This document shows, piece by piece, positions 26,517 through 33,621 of a stretch of DNA of 64,000 nt. The notes under the pieces were generated by a model, which saw only the letters and a list, made by a program, of their open reading frames with translations, ran no database searches and had not been told where the DNA came from. The first letter of the stretch is position 1. Each line of letters begins with the position of its first letter. Source of the stretch: Patescibacterium sp964487795 (GTDB lineage: Bacteria; Patescibacteriota; Patescibacteriia; Patescibacteriales; Patescibacteriaceae); contig CAZASI010000002.1 in the NCBI GenBank assembly GCA_964487795.1, forward strand, positions 1-64,000, in the 5' to 3' direction. Both the position numbers and the translations under genes were made by a program.

Positions 26517-26535
26517 CTGTCAGAACCACTGACAG
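26517..26535. repeat. Small perfect hairpin at the left edge of the GxxExxY cassette
   Basis: CTGTCAG-AACCA-CTGACAG. It contains TGTCAGAACC, the outer ten bases of the cassette end repeat at 26542 and 27035, so it looks like a truncated extra end. Confidence 0.6.
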
Positions 26536-26541
26536 CTCAAC

Positions 26542-26561
26542 TGTCTGAACCGCGAGATACC
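26542..26561 (+). repeat. Left terminal inverted repeat of GxxExxY cassette
   Basis: TGTCTGAACCGCGAGATACC; the opposite copy at 27016-27035 differs at a single base. Perfect over the inner 15 bp. Confidence 0.8.
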
Positions 26562-26613
26562 GCTGATGAGCAGATGCACACAGATATTATTAACTATAAT
26601 TAAACAATAATAT

Positions 26614-27015
26614 ATGAAATATTATAAATCAGATATTACTGAGAAAATAATTAAGTGTGCTTTTAAGGTGCATAATGGTTTGGGTAATGGATTTCAGGAA
26701 GTTGTCTATCAACGAGCATTAGAACACGAATTTGAAGAAGAAGGATTATTGTTTGAAAGGGAGAAAGAGATGACTATTTATTATGCAGGTACAGAAATAG
26801 GTAGACGTAGAGTAGACTTTTTAGTAGATGAGGATATTATGGTCGAACTTAAAGCCGTTACCGAATTGGAACGAGTACACACAGCCCAAGCTATTAATTA
26901 CATAGAAGCATATAATGTTAAGCTGGCTTTACTCATTAACTTTGGAGCAAGAAGAGTGGAAATTCGTAGGTTCATTAAATCTGATGCAAGCATCAGAGGA
27001 AATCAGTCTATCTGA
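26614..27015 (+). CDS. GxxExxY protein, PD-(D/E)XK nuclease superfamily (PDDEXK_3)
   Basis: 133 aa. The signature GFQEVVY (GxxExxY) sits in HNGLGNGFQEVVYQ near residue 24. A nuclease-like core follows: RRRVDFLVDEDIMVELKAV carries the D ... E-x-K residues of the PD-(D/E)XK fold; QAINYIEAYNVKLALLINFG completes it. The family is frequent and mobile in CPR and other environmental genomes; its real role is not known. Here it stands alone, flanked by 20-bp inverted repeats (26542-26561, 27016-27035) that suggest transfer as a cassette. No SD before the ATG. Confidence 0.85.
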   Translation: MKYYKSDITEKIIKCAFKVHNGLGNGFQEVVYQRALEHEFEEEGLLFEREKEMTIYYAGTEIGRRRVDFLVDEDIMVELKAVTELERVHTAQAINYIEAYNVKLALLINFGARRVEIRRFIKSDASIRGNQSI

Positions 27016-27035
27016 GGTATCTCGCGGTTCTGACA
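27016..27035 (-). repeat. Right terminal inverted repeat of GxxExxY cassette
   Basis: Minus strand TGTCAGAACCGCGAGATACC, 19 of 20 matching the left copy. It begins immediately after the stop of the GxxExxY gene and ends just before the prmC stop. Confidence 0.8.
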
Positions 27036-27038
27036 ATT

Positions 27039-27869
27039 TTAAACTGTTTTGATGATCCCCAGTCTTATCTTACCTGAGAAATCAGTCATGAAAGTACTCT
27101 TAGGAAATATTTTTTTAAAACCATTTTTCTGTCCCGGATTTATTTCGCAGAGCAATGTATAGTTAGAATAATCCTTTAATTGCTTGGCAAGTTTTTTATA
27201 ATATAGTAATCCGTCAGTTCCTCCATATAATGCATTTTTCGGTTCTCTGGAAATAGATTTTTCTTTCATCTCTAATTTATTCAAGTAAGGGAGATTGGCA
27301 AGAATAATAAGATTTTTATTTTTAGAGATTTTTAAGTTAGAAAGTAAATTAGATTTAATAAATTTTATTTTTTTATTTAGGCCATGATTCTTAGCATTTT
27401 GTTTTGCTATTGCTAATGCTTTACTGGAAATATCAATAGCAACACCTTTGGTGTTAGTATTTTTTATAACACTGATAATCAAACAACCTGAGCCTGTTCC
27501 AATATCGATAATAACAGATTGATTATTAGCAATTTTAATCGCTTCTTCAACAAGTAATTCGCTTTCTGGACGGGGCACTAAGGTATCCTTAGTAACCTTG
27601 AATTTAAGACCAAAAAATTCTTTATAGCCCAAGATATAAGCTACGGGTAGAAATTTCGCTCTTTGAGCAATTAGTTTACTAAAGGAGATGTATTGTTTAT
27701 TTGTTAGTAGAATCTCATCATGACTCAATATATACGAACGGTTTTTTCCTAAAACAAAAGCCAAGATTAATTCGGCATCTAAATAAGCTGAATCTATCTT
27801 GGCTTTAAGTAAGCTCGTAACAGCTTTCTTAAGCGTTACCTTGATTGTTAAAGTATTCTTTGAGGGCAT
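27039..27869 (-). CDS. prmC: Peptide chain release factor N5-glutamine methyltransferase
   Basis: 276 aa from the ATG at 27869 (a TTG five codons upstream is possible). Methylates the Gln of the GGQ motif of RF1 and RF2, both encoded in this window. N-terminal helical domain (~1-85: AYLDAELILAFVLGKNRSYILSH), then a Rossmann methyltransferase with SAM loop IDIGTGSGCL and the catalytic loop LANLPYL. The usual NPPY is NLPY here, a substitution in the residue next to the glutamine-binding Asn. The start overlaps the end of prfA by 41 bp, so the two are coupled. Unusually Lys/Ile/Asn-rich for this window. Confidence 0.85.
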   Translation of the reverse strand: MPSKNTLTIKVTLKKAVTSLLKAKIDSAYLDAELILAFVLGKNRSYILSHDEILLTNKQYISFSKLIAQRAKFLPVAYILGYKEFFGLKFKVTKDTLVPRPESELLVEEAIKIANNQSVIIDIGTGSGCLIISVIKNTNTKGVAIDISSKALAIAKQNAKNHGLNKKIKFIKSNLLSNLKISKNKNLIILANLPYLNKLEMKEKSISREPKNALYGGTDGLLYYKKLAKQLKDYSNYTLLCEINPGQKNGFKKIFPKSTFMTDFSGKIRLGIIKTV

Positions 27870-28878
27870 GAGTAATTTCGTCAATTTCGCCGTCCATAAT
27901 AAGTTTAATTGAATGCCAACTTTGATTAACGCGGTGATCAGTCACTCGATCCTGCGGGAAGTTATAGGTTCTGATTTTATCAGAGCGATCGCCGGCGCCA
28001 ACCTGACTTTTGCGGTCAGCTGAATCTTTTTCGCGTTTTTCATCCTCTGCCTTTTGCAGTAAACGAGAACGTAATACCTGTAACGCTTTTTCTTTATTCT
28101 GATGCTGGGATTTTTGGTCCTGACAAGAAACAATCATTCCTGTCGGGATATGCAGAATGCGGATTGCGGAATAGGTTGTGTTAACGCTTTGTCCGCCTGG
28201 ACCTGAAGAACAAAAGGTATCAATGCGGATATCAGCGGCTTTAATTTCAATATCAACTTCTTCAGCTTCAGGAAAAACGGCGACGGTAACGGCTGAGGTA
28301 TGAATGCGTCCGGCTTTTTCGGTCTCCGGAACTCTCTGCACGCGATGAGTGCCGCCTTCAAACTTTAAGAGTCCGTAGACGTTTGATCCTTCAACCGTAA
28401 AAATTATTTCTTTATAACCGCCCAGTCCAATACGATTGGAATCAAGCACCTCAATCTTCCAACCTTGTCGTTCGGCAAAGCGTGAGTACATACGAAACAA
28501 TTCAGCAGCAAAAAGCGTAGATTCATCGCCGCCGGTTCCAGCGCGAATTTCTACAATGGCATTTTTCTTATCCAAAGGATTAGCGGGGAAGAGTTCATCT
28601 TTAATCTTTTGTTCTAGATCTTTGATTTCAGTTTCAAGTTGTGTATTTTCTTCCTCGGCCATAGCAACTAAATCAGTGTCAGAGCCGTCAGAGAGAATCG
28701 CCATATTTCCTTCTAAAGCAATTTTAGCTTTATCAAGTTTATCAATGAGTTCAATGACAAACTTTAAGTCAGAATGTTTTTTAGCAACCGTCTGTAATTT
28801 TTTGCGATCAGCCTGAAGTTCCGGACTCATTAGTTCGGTTTCCAGCTCTTTAAATTGTTGTTTTATTTCTTCGTACAT
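27829..28878 (-). CDS. prfA: Peptide chain release factor 1
   Basis: 349 aa. Reads UAA and UAG. Residues ~1-100 form the helical domain; the codon-reading domain carries PETEKAGRIHTSAVTVAVFP (with the PxT-type tripeptide region), and GPGGQSVN holds the GGQ that triggers hydrolysis. ICSCQDQKSQHQNK-type sequence follows as SCQDQKSQHQNKEKAL. C-terminal NFPQDRVTDHRVNQSWHSI is standard. It overlaps prmC, the usual partner. Length equals the family norm. The upstream gene is rpmE on the same strand, separated by a terminator. Confidence 0.95.
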   Translation of the reverse strand: MYEEIKQQFKELETELMSPELQADRKKLQTVAKKHSDLKFVIELIDKLDKAKIALEGNMAILSDGSDTDLVAMAEEENTQLETEIKDLEQKIKDELFPANPLDKKNAIVEIRAGTGGDESTLFAAELFRMYSRFAERQGWKIEVLDSNRIGLGGYKEIIFTVEGSNVYGLLKFEGGTHRVQRVPETEKAGRIHTSAVTVAVFPEAEEVDIEIKAADIRIDTFCSSGPGGQSVNTTYSAIRILHIPTGMIVSCQDQKSQHQNKEKALQVLRSRLLQKAEDEKREKDSADRKSQVGAGDRSDKIRTYNFPQDRVTDHRVNQSWHSIKLIMDGEIDEITHALKEYFNNQGNA

Positions 28879-28889
28879 AATTTTCTAAA

Positions 28890-28945
28890 CAAAAACCCGA
28901 CACTGATATAGTAGCATAAAGCTACCGCTTCAGTATCGGGTTTTA
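28890..28945 (-). terminator. Terminator of rpmE
   Basis: Minus strand AAAACCCGATACTGA ... TCAGTGTCGGGTTTT, with an inner GGTAGC/GCTAC stem, then TTTTTG. Confidence 0.85.
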
Positions 28946-28951
28946 GAATAG

Positions 28952-29245
28952 TTATTTTTTGTCAGCCTTGGCTTTCTTGGCAACCGATTTAGCGGATTTG
29001 GCAGCACGCTTAGCTGTTTTGCCGCGAACGCCTTTGAGGGCGGTCTTAGCAACAGCTTTAGCTTTAAACTTCTCAACGCGGCGAGCCGTGTCAACGAGTT
29101 TTTGCTTACCAGTATAAAACGGATGACAAGCTGAACAAAGTTCAGTTGCCAGTTCTTTCATGGTTGAACCTACAACCATAACGTTGCCGCAAGCGCATTT
29201 GATTTGCGCAGCTGGGTAATATGTTGGGTGAATTTCCTTTTTCAT
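28952..29245 (-). CDS. rpmE: 50S ribosomal protein L31
   Basis: 97 aa. Starts MKKEIHPTYYP; four cysteines in CACG and CSAC pairs form the zinc site, so this is the zinc-type L31. The ribosomal core ends near residue 62 (VDTARRVEKF); the remaining ~35 residues are a Lys/Ala tail not present in model bacteria and probably RNA-binding. Monocistronic with a near-consensus promoter and a strong terminator, in keeping with high expression. Confidence 0.95.
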   Translation of the reverse strand: MKKEIHPTYYPAAQIKCACGNVMVVGSTMKELATELCSACHPFYTGKQKLVDTARRVEKFKAKAVAKTALKGVRGKTAKRAAKSAKSVAKKAKADKK

Positions 29246-29263
29246 AAATTTAAATACTCGAGA

Positions 29264-29292
29264 ATTCTACCACAAGCTTTTAAATATGTCAA
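29264..29292 (-). promoter_or_regulatory. rpmE promoter
   Basis: Minus strand TTGACA, 17-bp spacer, TAGAAT: one base from consensus. Leader ~12 nt to the ATG at 29245. Confidence 0.75.
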
Positions 29293-29399
29293 AAGGTTGA
29301 TAAAAGAGAGGAATATTGACAAAGTTAATTAAATATGTTACTTTATAGCAAACTAAATAAATAATTAAATTTTCTTTAAAAAATAGAAGAGGTAGAAAA

Positions 29400-29807
29400 G
29401 TGAAATTTTCAACTAACATCGCTTTACTTTTCATCGAACCGAAAAATGAGTCCTCTGACAATCCGTTAATTGATTCAGCCACAAGGAAAATGAGCGCCGC
29501 TCTCAGGCTTCATACAAACAAAAATGGTTGTCTGTCACCTAAAGGAGAATTTATCCCTGATACTGTATTAAGAGGCTTCCATATATGTGGATGCAAAGCT
29601 GGTGGGAGCAGTGCAAGTCATGACTATGTCCTTCCTAACGGTATAATTACAAATTCACTTTGTATCCATTACCTTGCATACCATCGTGATGAGGTCCCCG
29701 AGGACGCTCTTACTTTAATTGAGAGCCTTGATTACGGAGAAGCTGAGCCAACTTCAAACGAATTGGAAGGTAGAATTTTTCTTGATGAAAGAATTGCAAC
29801 AAGATAA
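29400..29807 (+). CDS. Hypothetical protein with conserved Cys/His region
   Basis: 135 aa starting with GTG at 29400 after an AGAGGTAG site. The centre (residues ~58-95) reads RGFHICGCKAGGSSASHDYV then LPNGIITNSLCIHYLAYHRDEVP; the three Cys and several His may hold a metal. I recall similar hypothetical proteins in environmental bacteria but no function. No signal peptide. A TTGACA at 29316 lies upstream. It is the first of three accessory genes between rpmE and the tRNA, each with SD-led starts. Confidence 0.6.
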   Translation: MKFSTNIALLFIEPKNESSDNPLIDSATRKMSAALRLHTNKNGCLSPKGEFIPDTVLRGFHICGCKAGGSSASHDYVLPNGIITNSLCIHYLAYHRDEVPEDALTLIESLDYGEAEPTSNELEGRIFLDERIATR

Positions 29808-29818
29808 TAGTTCATTCA

Positions 29819-29850
29819 TAAAAAACGCTTACACAAAGTAAGCGTTTTTT
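29819..29850 (+). terminator. Rho-independent terminator
   Basis: AAAAACGCTTAC-ACAAA-GTAAGCGTTTTTT, a perfect 12-bp stem. Confidence 0.9.
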
Positions 29851-29857
29851 AGTTATC

Positions 29858-29886
29858 TTGACAAAACCTTAAATATTTGATGTAAT
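29858..29886 (+). promoter_or_regulatory. Promoter of the secreted 205-aa gene
   Basis: TTGACA, 17-bp spacer, TGTAAT. The leader of ~45 nt carries AAAGGAGGG before the ATG at 29939. Confidence 0.65.
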
Positions 29887-29938
29887 CGGATATTAAGAAC
29901 ATTAACAAAAACATAAAAACCCAAAGGAGGGTATAAAG

Positions 29939-30556
29939 ATGTACATATTAAAATATTTGTTTATTATTGCTTTTGTATTTGCAGGCAGCATATTTTCCCA
30001 GGAAAATTCATTTGATACTTTTGATCAATACAGAAAAGATTATAAAGATATCAATATCATGCAGGAAATTTTTCCGGCTCCAAATTCTTCATATATTGTG
30101 GATGTCTGTTCATCAAAAAATGAAAATGACGGTAAAACGTATGTGGAACTTAACGCTTTTAATGACAGGGTCTGGATGGGGGAAGTGGTTGAAACGGAAA
30201 GATATTTTGAACCAATCAAAACTCCGCATATTTTTTACGGATATGTAAATGAAAAATTAGATATTCTTCTAATTCAAAAACTGGATTTAGGTTTTTCCAG
30301 CCGGGCTTTTGTTATTAATGAGATTTATCTTTTGGATAAAGTTAATTCAAGGATTCGGTCAGTTAAGTCCATGGGTAATGTTGTACAAATTTGTCCGTAT
30401 AAAGAAGGGGTGTTAATTTATCAGCAAGCTGGTGGCATTTATGGAATAAGATTGCATAAGATTTATACGTATGTCCGGCTGAATGATGATCAAACATCAA
30501 CCACTACAGATATTATTGATACAGAGATTCCATTTGAGGAAGATCTGAAGAAATGA
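29939..30556 (+). CDS. Secreted hypothetical protein with Bacteroidota-style signal peptide
   Basis: 205 aa. AAAGGAGGG precedes the ATG by 7 nt. Signal peptide MYILKYLFIIAFVFAGSIFSQ ends in IFS-Q at about residue 20, the style typical of Bacteroidota/Ignavibacteria; the protein at 53313 ends its signal in NIFSQ too. The mature part is beta-rich and acidic (EIPFEEDLKK end), with two Cys (DVCSSK, QICPYK) that could pair. Not recognised. It and the next gene (30 bp downstream) form a two-gene unit; both appear foreign to the core. Confidence 0.6.
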   Translation: MYILKYLFIIAFVFAGSIFSQENSFDTFDQYRKDYKDINIMQEIFPAPNSSYIVDVCSSKNENDGKTYVELNAFNDRVWMGEVVETERYFEPIKTPHIFYGYVNEKLDILLIQKLDLGFSSRAFVINEIYLLDKVNSRIRSVKSMGNVVQICPYKEGVLIYQQAGGIYGIRLHKIYTYVRLNDDQTSTTTDIIDTEIPFEEDLKK

Positions 30557-30585
30557 ATTTAACCTTTGAAGGAGGGGAATAAATA

Positions 30586-31026
30586 ATGACAAAAAGTATA
30601 AAATTGCCACCAGCACCCAGAGTTTCGAATGATGGAAGAATTTCCAATAAAAGCAAAGAGAATCTTTTGAAATGGGAAGCCGTCTTCGAAGATCTTGGCT
30701 GTATTGTGTATTTAGAAGAAGATGCCGGAGGTTTGATTAAGCTCACTGAAGGAACTCTGATGCAGGTTGTTTTCTCGATTTTCCCTGAAGATATAAAAGT
30801 ATTAGATTTCGGATTTGGTGAAGCAATTCTTTCGGTGGAAAATAAAGGCTGTATTCAATTTGCTCAGGCACTAACAAGTTTTAATGATACGTTTGATAAA
30901 ATTGAGAAAGAATATGCTTCTCCTATTACAAGGGAATATAAAGAAGCTACATGGAAGGAGATATATGATCTCATTGTTAGCTATATAGCTTTTAGGGATA
31001 AGATCGCACCTTTAGCACCTAAATAA
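30586..31026 (+). CDS. Hypothetical cytosolic protein
   Basis: 146 aa, not recognised. GAAGGAGGGG lies 9 nt before the ATG. Begins MTKSIKLPPAPRVSNDGRIS; Lys/Glu-rich helical regions surround a beta centre (VVFSIFPEDIKVLDFGFG). No export signal although its upstream partner is secreted. Ends just before a terminator. Confidence 0.55.
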   Translation: MTKSIKLPPAPRVSNDGRISNKSKENLLKWEAVFEDLGCIVYLEEDAGGLIKLTEGTLMQVVFSIFPEDIKVLDFGFGEAILSVENKGCIQFAQALTSFNDTFDKIEKEYASPITREYKEATWKEIYDLIVSYIAFRDKIAPLAPK

Positions 31027-31046
31027 TAGGTGTATACGTAGATATT

Positions 31047-31077
31047 AAAAAGCGGATTCAAATGAATCCGCTTTTTT
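31047..31077. terminator. Bidirectional terminator
   Basis: AAAAGCGGATTC-AAAT-GAATCCGCTTTT; serves the plus-strand pair and the minus-strand tRNA-Leu. Confidence 0.9.
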
Positions 31078-31080
31078 CGT

Positions 31081-31165
31081 TGGTGCCTCGAGAGAGAATC
31101 GAACTCTCATGGATTGCTCCGCACGATTTTGAGTCGTGTGCGTCTACCAATTCCGCCATCGAGGC
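31081..31165 (-). tRNA. tRNA-Leu (anticodon CAA)
   Basis: Minus strand, 85 nt with CCA encoded. Acceptor GCCTCGA / TCGAGGC with discriminator A; anticodon stem CACGA / TCGTG around loop CTCAAAA (anticodon CAA, reads UUG); a class II variable arm (GGA-GCAA-TCC); T arm GAGAG-TTCGATT-CTCTC. It is the only tRNA gene I find. Its 5' side touches the repeat element at 31169. Confidence 0.95.
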
Positions 31166-31168
31166 AAA

Positions 31169-31274
31169 ATCCCTCACCCGGTCCGCCGAGTGGCGGACCA
31201 CCCTCTCCAGCTTTACTGGAGAGGGTTTTGCTCCCTTCTCCCTCAAAGAGGGAGAAGGGTTGGGGATGAGGGAT
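31169..31274. repeat. Three-hairpin palindromic element (REP/MITE-like)
   Basis: Outer arms ATCCCTCACCC and GGGGATGAGGGAT enclose three perfect hairpins in a row: GGTCCGCC/GGCGGACC (31180-31199), CCCTCTCCAG/CTGGAGAGGG (31201-31225) and CCCTTCTCCCTC/GAGGGAGAAGGG (31233-31259). The element is much richer in G+C than the surrounding DNA and contains no gene. It lies between the 5' end of tRNA-Leu and the parA promoter. Confidence 0.75.
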
Positions 31275-31316
31275 GCAGAGTAGTGAACGAAAAAATTATA
31301 AACCGAAACATAATAA

Positions 31317-31345
31317 TTGTCAAAGCGTAATGTAGGGGCTATACT
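31317..31345 (+). promoter_or_regulatory. parAB promoter (leaderless)
   Basis: TTGTCA, 17-bp spacer, TATACT; 8 nt separate the -10 from the ATG at 31354. Confidence 0.65.
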
Positions 31346-31353
31346 AAAGCTGT

Positions 31354-32121
31354 ATGGGCATGATTATCTCTATTGTTAACCAAAAAGGCGGCGTTGGTAA
31401 AACCACGACCGCTGTTAATATTGCGTCATATTTGGCGCACATGGGTAAACACGTGCTTTTAGTTGATATTGATCCGCAAGCCAACGCGACTTCTGGGCTT
31501 GGAATTGATCATAAAAACTTAGAATTTGGTATTTATGAAGCTCTAGTTGGACTGCGCGATATTTCGAGCGTTTTAAAACGAACCGTGCAAGATAGATTAA
31601 CTGTTGCGCCTTCAACAATCGCTTTGGCTGGAGCGGGAATTGAACTAGTTTCTATTGATAATAGAGAAACACGTTTGCTTAATTTGTTAGAACAAGTTCG
31701 AAATGATTATGATTTTATTATTATTGACGGGCCGCCATCTTTAGGACTTTTAACCATCAACTCTTTAGTCGCCGCTGATCAAATTCTAATTCCGGTGCAA
31801 AGCGAATATTATGCGCTTGAAGGATTGGGGCAATTGTTGCATACAATTAATTTAGTACAAAATCATTTGAAACCGACTCTGGGTATTCTCGGCGCGGTCA
31901 TTACGATGTATGATAAAAGAAACAGATTGTCAGAATCTGTCATGAATGAACTGTATCAGTATTTTCCTAACCGTATTTTTCGCAGCGTAATCCCAAGAAG
32001 TGTCAAACTTGCGGAATCACCAAGTTTCGGAAGATCGATTTTGCATTATGATCCGAAAAGTAAAGGTGGGAGAGCTTACGAAAAACTAGCCTTAGAACTT
32101 TTGCACGCAACTAATAAATAA
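31354..32121 (+). CDS. parA: Chromosome partitioning ATPase ParA/Soj
   Basis: 255 aa. Deviant Walker A motif KGGVGKTTTAVNIA at ~10-23, Walker A' region LLVDIDPQANATSGLG, Walker B IIIDGPPSLGLLT. It lacks an N-terminal HTH, so it is the chromosomal Soj type and not a plasmid ParA with autoregulation. It works with ParB, whose gene starts 4 bp after its stop, to move origins apart. The start could also be the ATG two codons later (31360). Confidence 0.93.
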   Translation: MGMIISIVNQKGGVGKTTTAVNIASYLAHMGKHVLLVDIDPQANATSGLGIDHKNLEFGIYEALVGLRDISSVLKRTVQDRLTVAPSTIALAGAGIELVSIDNRETRLLNLLEQVRNDYDFIIIDGPPSLGLLTINSLVAADQILIPVQSEYYALEGLGQLLHTINLVQNHLKPTLGILGAVITMYDKRNRLSESVMNELYQYFPNRIFRSVIPRSVKLAESPSFGRSILHYDPKSKGGRAYEKLALELLHATNK

Positions 32122-32125
32122 TTGT

Positions 32126-32980
32126 ATGAGTAACGGACTTGGTCGGGGACTTGGCTCCCTGATTCCACAATCAAATACACCGGCGCATCAGCCATTAGAA
32201 GATGGTTTGCCGGTTGACGCACATGTTTTAAAGGTAAGCACGGATTTAATAAAAGCTAATCCGCGTCAACCGCGTTCAAATTTTAATGACCCTGCCTTAA
32301 ACGAATTGGTTCAGTCAATTCGGGAATACGGCATTATCCAGCCTTTAGTTGTTTCAAAAGTAATTGGTGGATATGAATTAATTGCCGGGGAGCGCCGTTT
32401 GCGTGCTGCAAGGCTTATGGGCTTAAAAGAAGTGCCGATTGTTTTGCGTGAAGAAAAAGAACAAGAAAAGTTGGGGCTAGCTTTGATTGAAAATATTCAA
32501 AGAGAAGATTTAAATCCGGTTGAATTGGCGATTGCTTATAAGCAGCTCTCAGAAGAATTAAATTTAAATCAAGAACAGCTTGCTAAGAAATTAGGAAAGT
32601 CGCGTCCGGGTGTGACTAACACTTTGCGTATTTTGCAATTGCCGGGCGAGATACAAATGGCGCTTGTCAACGGAGAAATAAGCGAGGGACACGCTAAAAT
32701 TTTAGTCGGACTCGACAGCGAACAAAAGCAATTTGAATTGTTTCAGAGAATTAGGATCAGGCGTTTAACGGTTGATGATACCCTACTCGAAGCGCGTCGT
32801 ATGGGCGGAACAAAACAGGGGAGAATCAAGATTGATTATGCGGATAAAGATAAAGAGTTAAAGCTTCGAGAATTTTTCGGCGCGAAAACTGAAATTAAAC
32901 GAGGTAAAAGGGGTGGACAGGTCATCATTCACTTTTATTCCGATGATGAGTTAAATGAAGTAATTAAAAAAGTAAGTTAG
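32126..32980 (+). CDS. parB: Chromosome partitioning protein ParB/Spo0J
   Basis: 284 aa. Typical start GLGRGLGSLIPQ; CTP/nuclease-like domain with NPRQPRSNFND, SIREYGIIQPLVV and GERRLRAARLMGL; helix-turn-helix AQLAKKLGKSRPGVTNTLRI (residues ~150-170 region, preceded by NIQREDLNPVELAIAY). C-terminal dimerisation part is short. Binds parS sites, loads SMC and stimulates ParA. No clear parS (TGTTTCACGTGAAACA-like) was noticed in the window. Confidence 0.93.
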   Translation: MSNGLGRGLGSLIPQSNTPAHQPLEDGLPVDAHVLKVSTDLIKANPRQPRSNFNDPALNELVQSIREYGIIQPLVVSKVIGGYELIAGERRLRAARLMGLKEVPIVLREEKEQEKLGLALIENIQREDLNPVELAIAYKQLSEELNLNQEQLAKKLGKSRPGVTNTLRILQLPGEIQMALVNGEISEGHAKILVGLDSEQKQFELFQRIRIRRLTVDDTLLEARRMGGTKQGRIKIDYADKDKELKLREFFGAKTEIKRGKRGGQVIIHFYSDDELNEVIKKVS

Positions 32981-32989
32981 TTAAAAAGA

Positions 32990-33025
32990 AAAACACCCAG
33001 GTCTAACGATCTGGGTGTTTTTTGT
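32990..33025. terminator. Terminator after parAB, facing the phosphatase gene
   Basis: AAACACCCAG ... CTGGGTGTTT stem with a 10-nt loop, A and T flanks on both sides. Confidence 0.85.
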
Positions 33026-33492
33026 TATCTTTTAGGAACACAATGTTCTATTATTCGTTCATGGCAATCAATAACTAATCCCTCACCTTTATTAAGGATT
33101 GGTGTACGAACCATTTCTCCCCACACTTTATCCGCGTAATAGAAAGGAAAGTCATTAGCAACTTCGGCATGAGTCACCAAAATTAATATATCGCATTGGT
33201 CTTCCTGCTCTTTAATAAAAGCTCCAAGGCCTTCAAGATCAACAATGTCAGTTGGTCCAAGTAAATTACTATATTCAATAGAAATTTTGCCAAATTCCAA
33301 AGCGATAATTTGCGCCGTCATGCGTGTGCGAGCAGTCTCTGAGGAGAAGATCAAAACTTTTTTACTTCTGCCAAGTAGGTCACTTTTAATTTTCCATGCA
33401 AGCTTGGCAATAACGCTTCGAGCTGGAAATGTTAGAGGACCGTCGTGAGCACCTTCGTATTCTCCATGCCTTACAACATAGATTTTTTCCAT
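33025..33492 (-). CDS. Histidine phosphatase family protein (SixA-like size)
   Basis: 155 aa. YVVRHGEYEG gives the catalytic RHG; SSETARTRMTAQIIA and LVTHAEVANDF carry the other conserved Arg and His. It is shorter than phosphoglycerate mutases and than the homologue at 8379, in the SixA size range, so a phosphoprotein or small phosphoester may be its substrate. Cytosolic. Monocistronic, with a strong promoter. Confidence 0.8.
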   Translation of the reverse strand: MEKIYVVRHGEYEGAHDGPLTFPARSVIAKLAWKIKSDLLGRSKKVLIFSSETARTRMTAQIIALEFGKISIEYSNLLGPTDIVDLEGLGAFIKEQEDQCDILILVTHAEVANDFPFYYADKVWGEMVRTPILNKGEGLVIDCHERIIEHCVPKR

Positions 33493-33528
33493 GGTTTATT
33501 TGCTTTATGTTTATGTACAATTTTTCTG

Positions 33529-33557
33529 ACTATACCAGTAAATTTCTTTCTTGTCAA
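33529..33557 (-). promoter_or_regulatory. Promoter of the 155-aa phosphatase gene
   Basis: Minus strand TTGACA, 17-bp spacer ending TGG, TATAGT. Leader about 30 nt. Confidence 0.75.
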
Positions 33558-33571
33558 TGATATTATTGGGT

Positions 33572-33600
33572 TTGCTGAGGAGGGGAAAAAATGATAAGAT
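33572..33600 (+). promoter_or_regulatory. dnaE promoter
   Basis: TTGCTG, 17-bp spacer, TAAGAT; leader about 15 nt to the ATG at 33622. Confidence 0.5.
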
Positions 33601-33621
33601 AGAGTATCTTTAACCCTCTTT

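Noticed and set aside
31058..31283. ORFs on both strands across tRNA-Leu and the repeat
   Set aside because: They are translations of the tRNA and hairpin element.
31000..33600. parS site near parAB
   Set aside because: No TGTTTCACGTGAAACA-like 16-mer noticed; it may lie outside the window.
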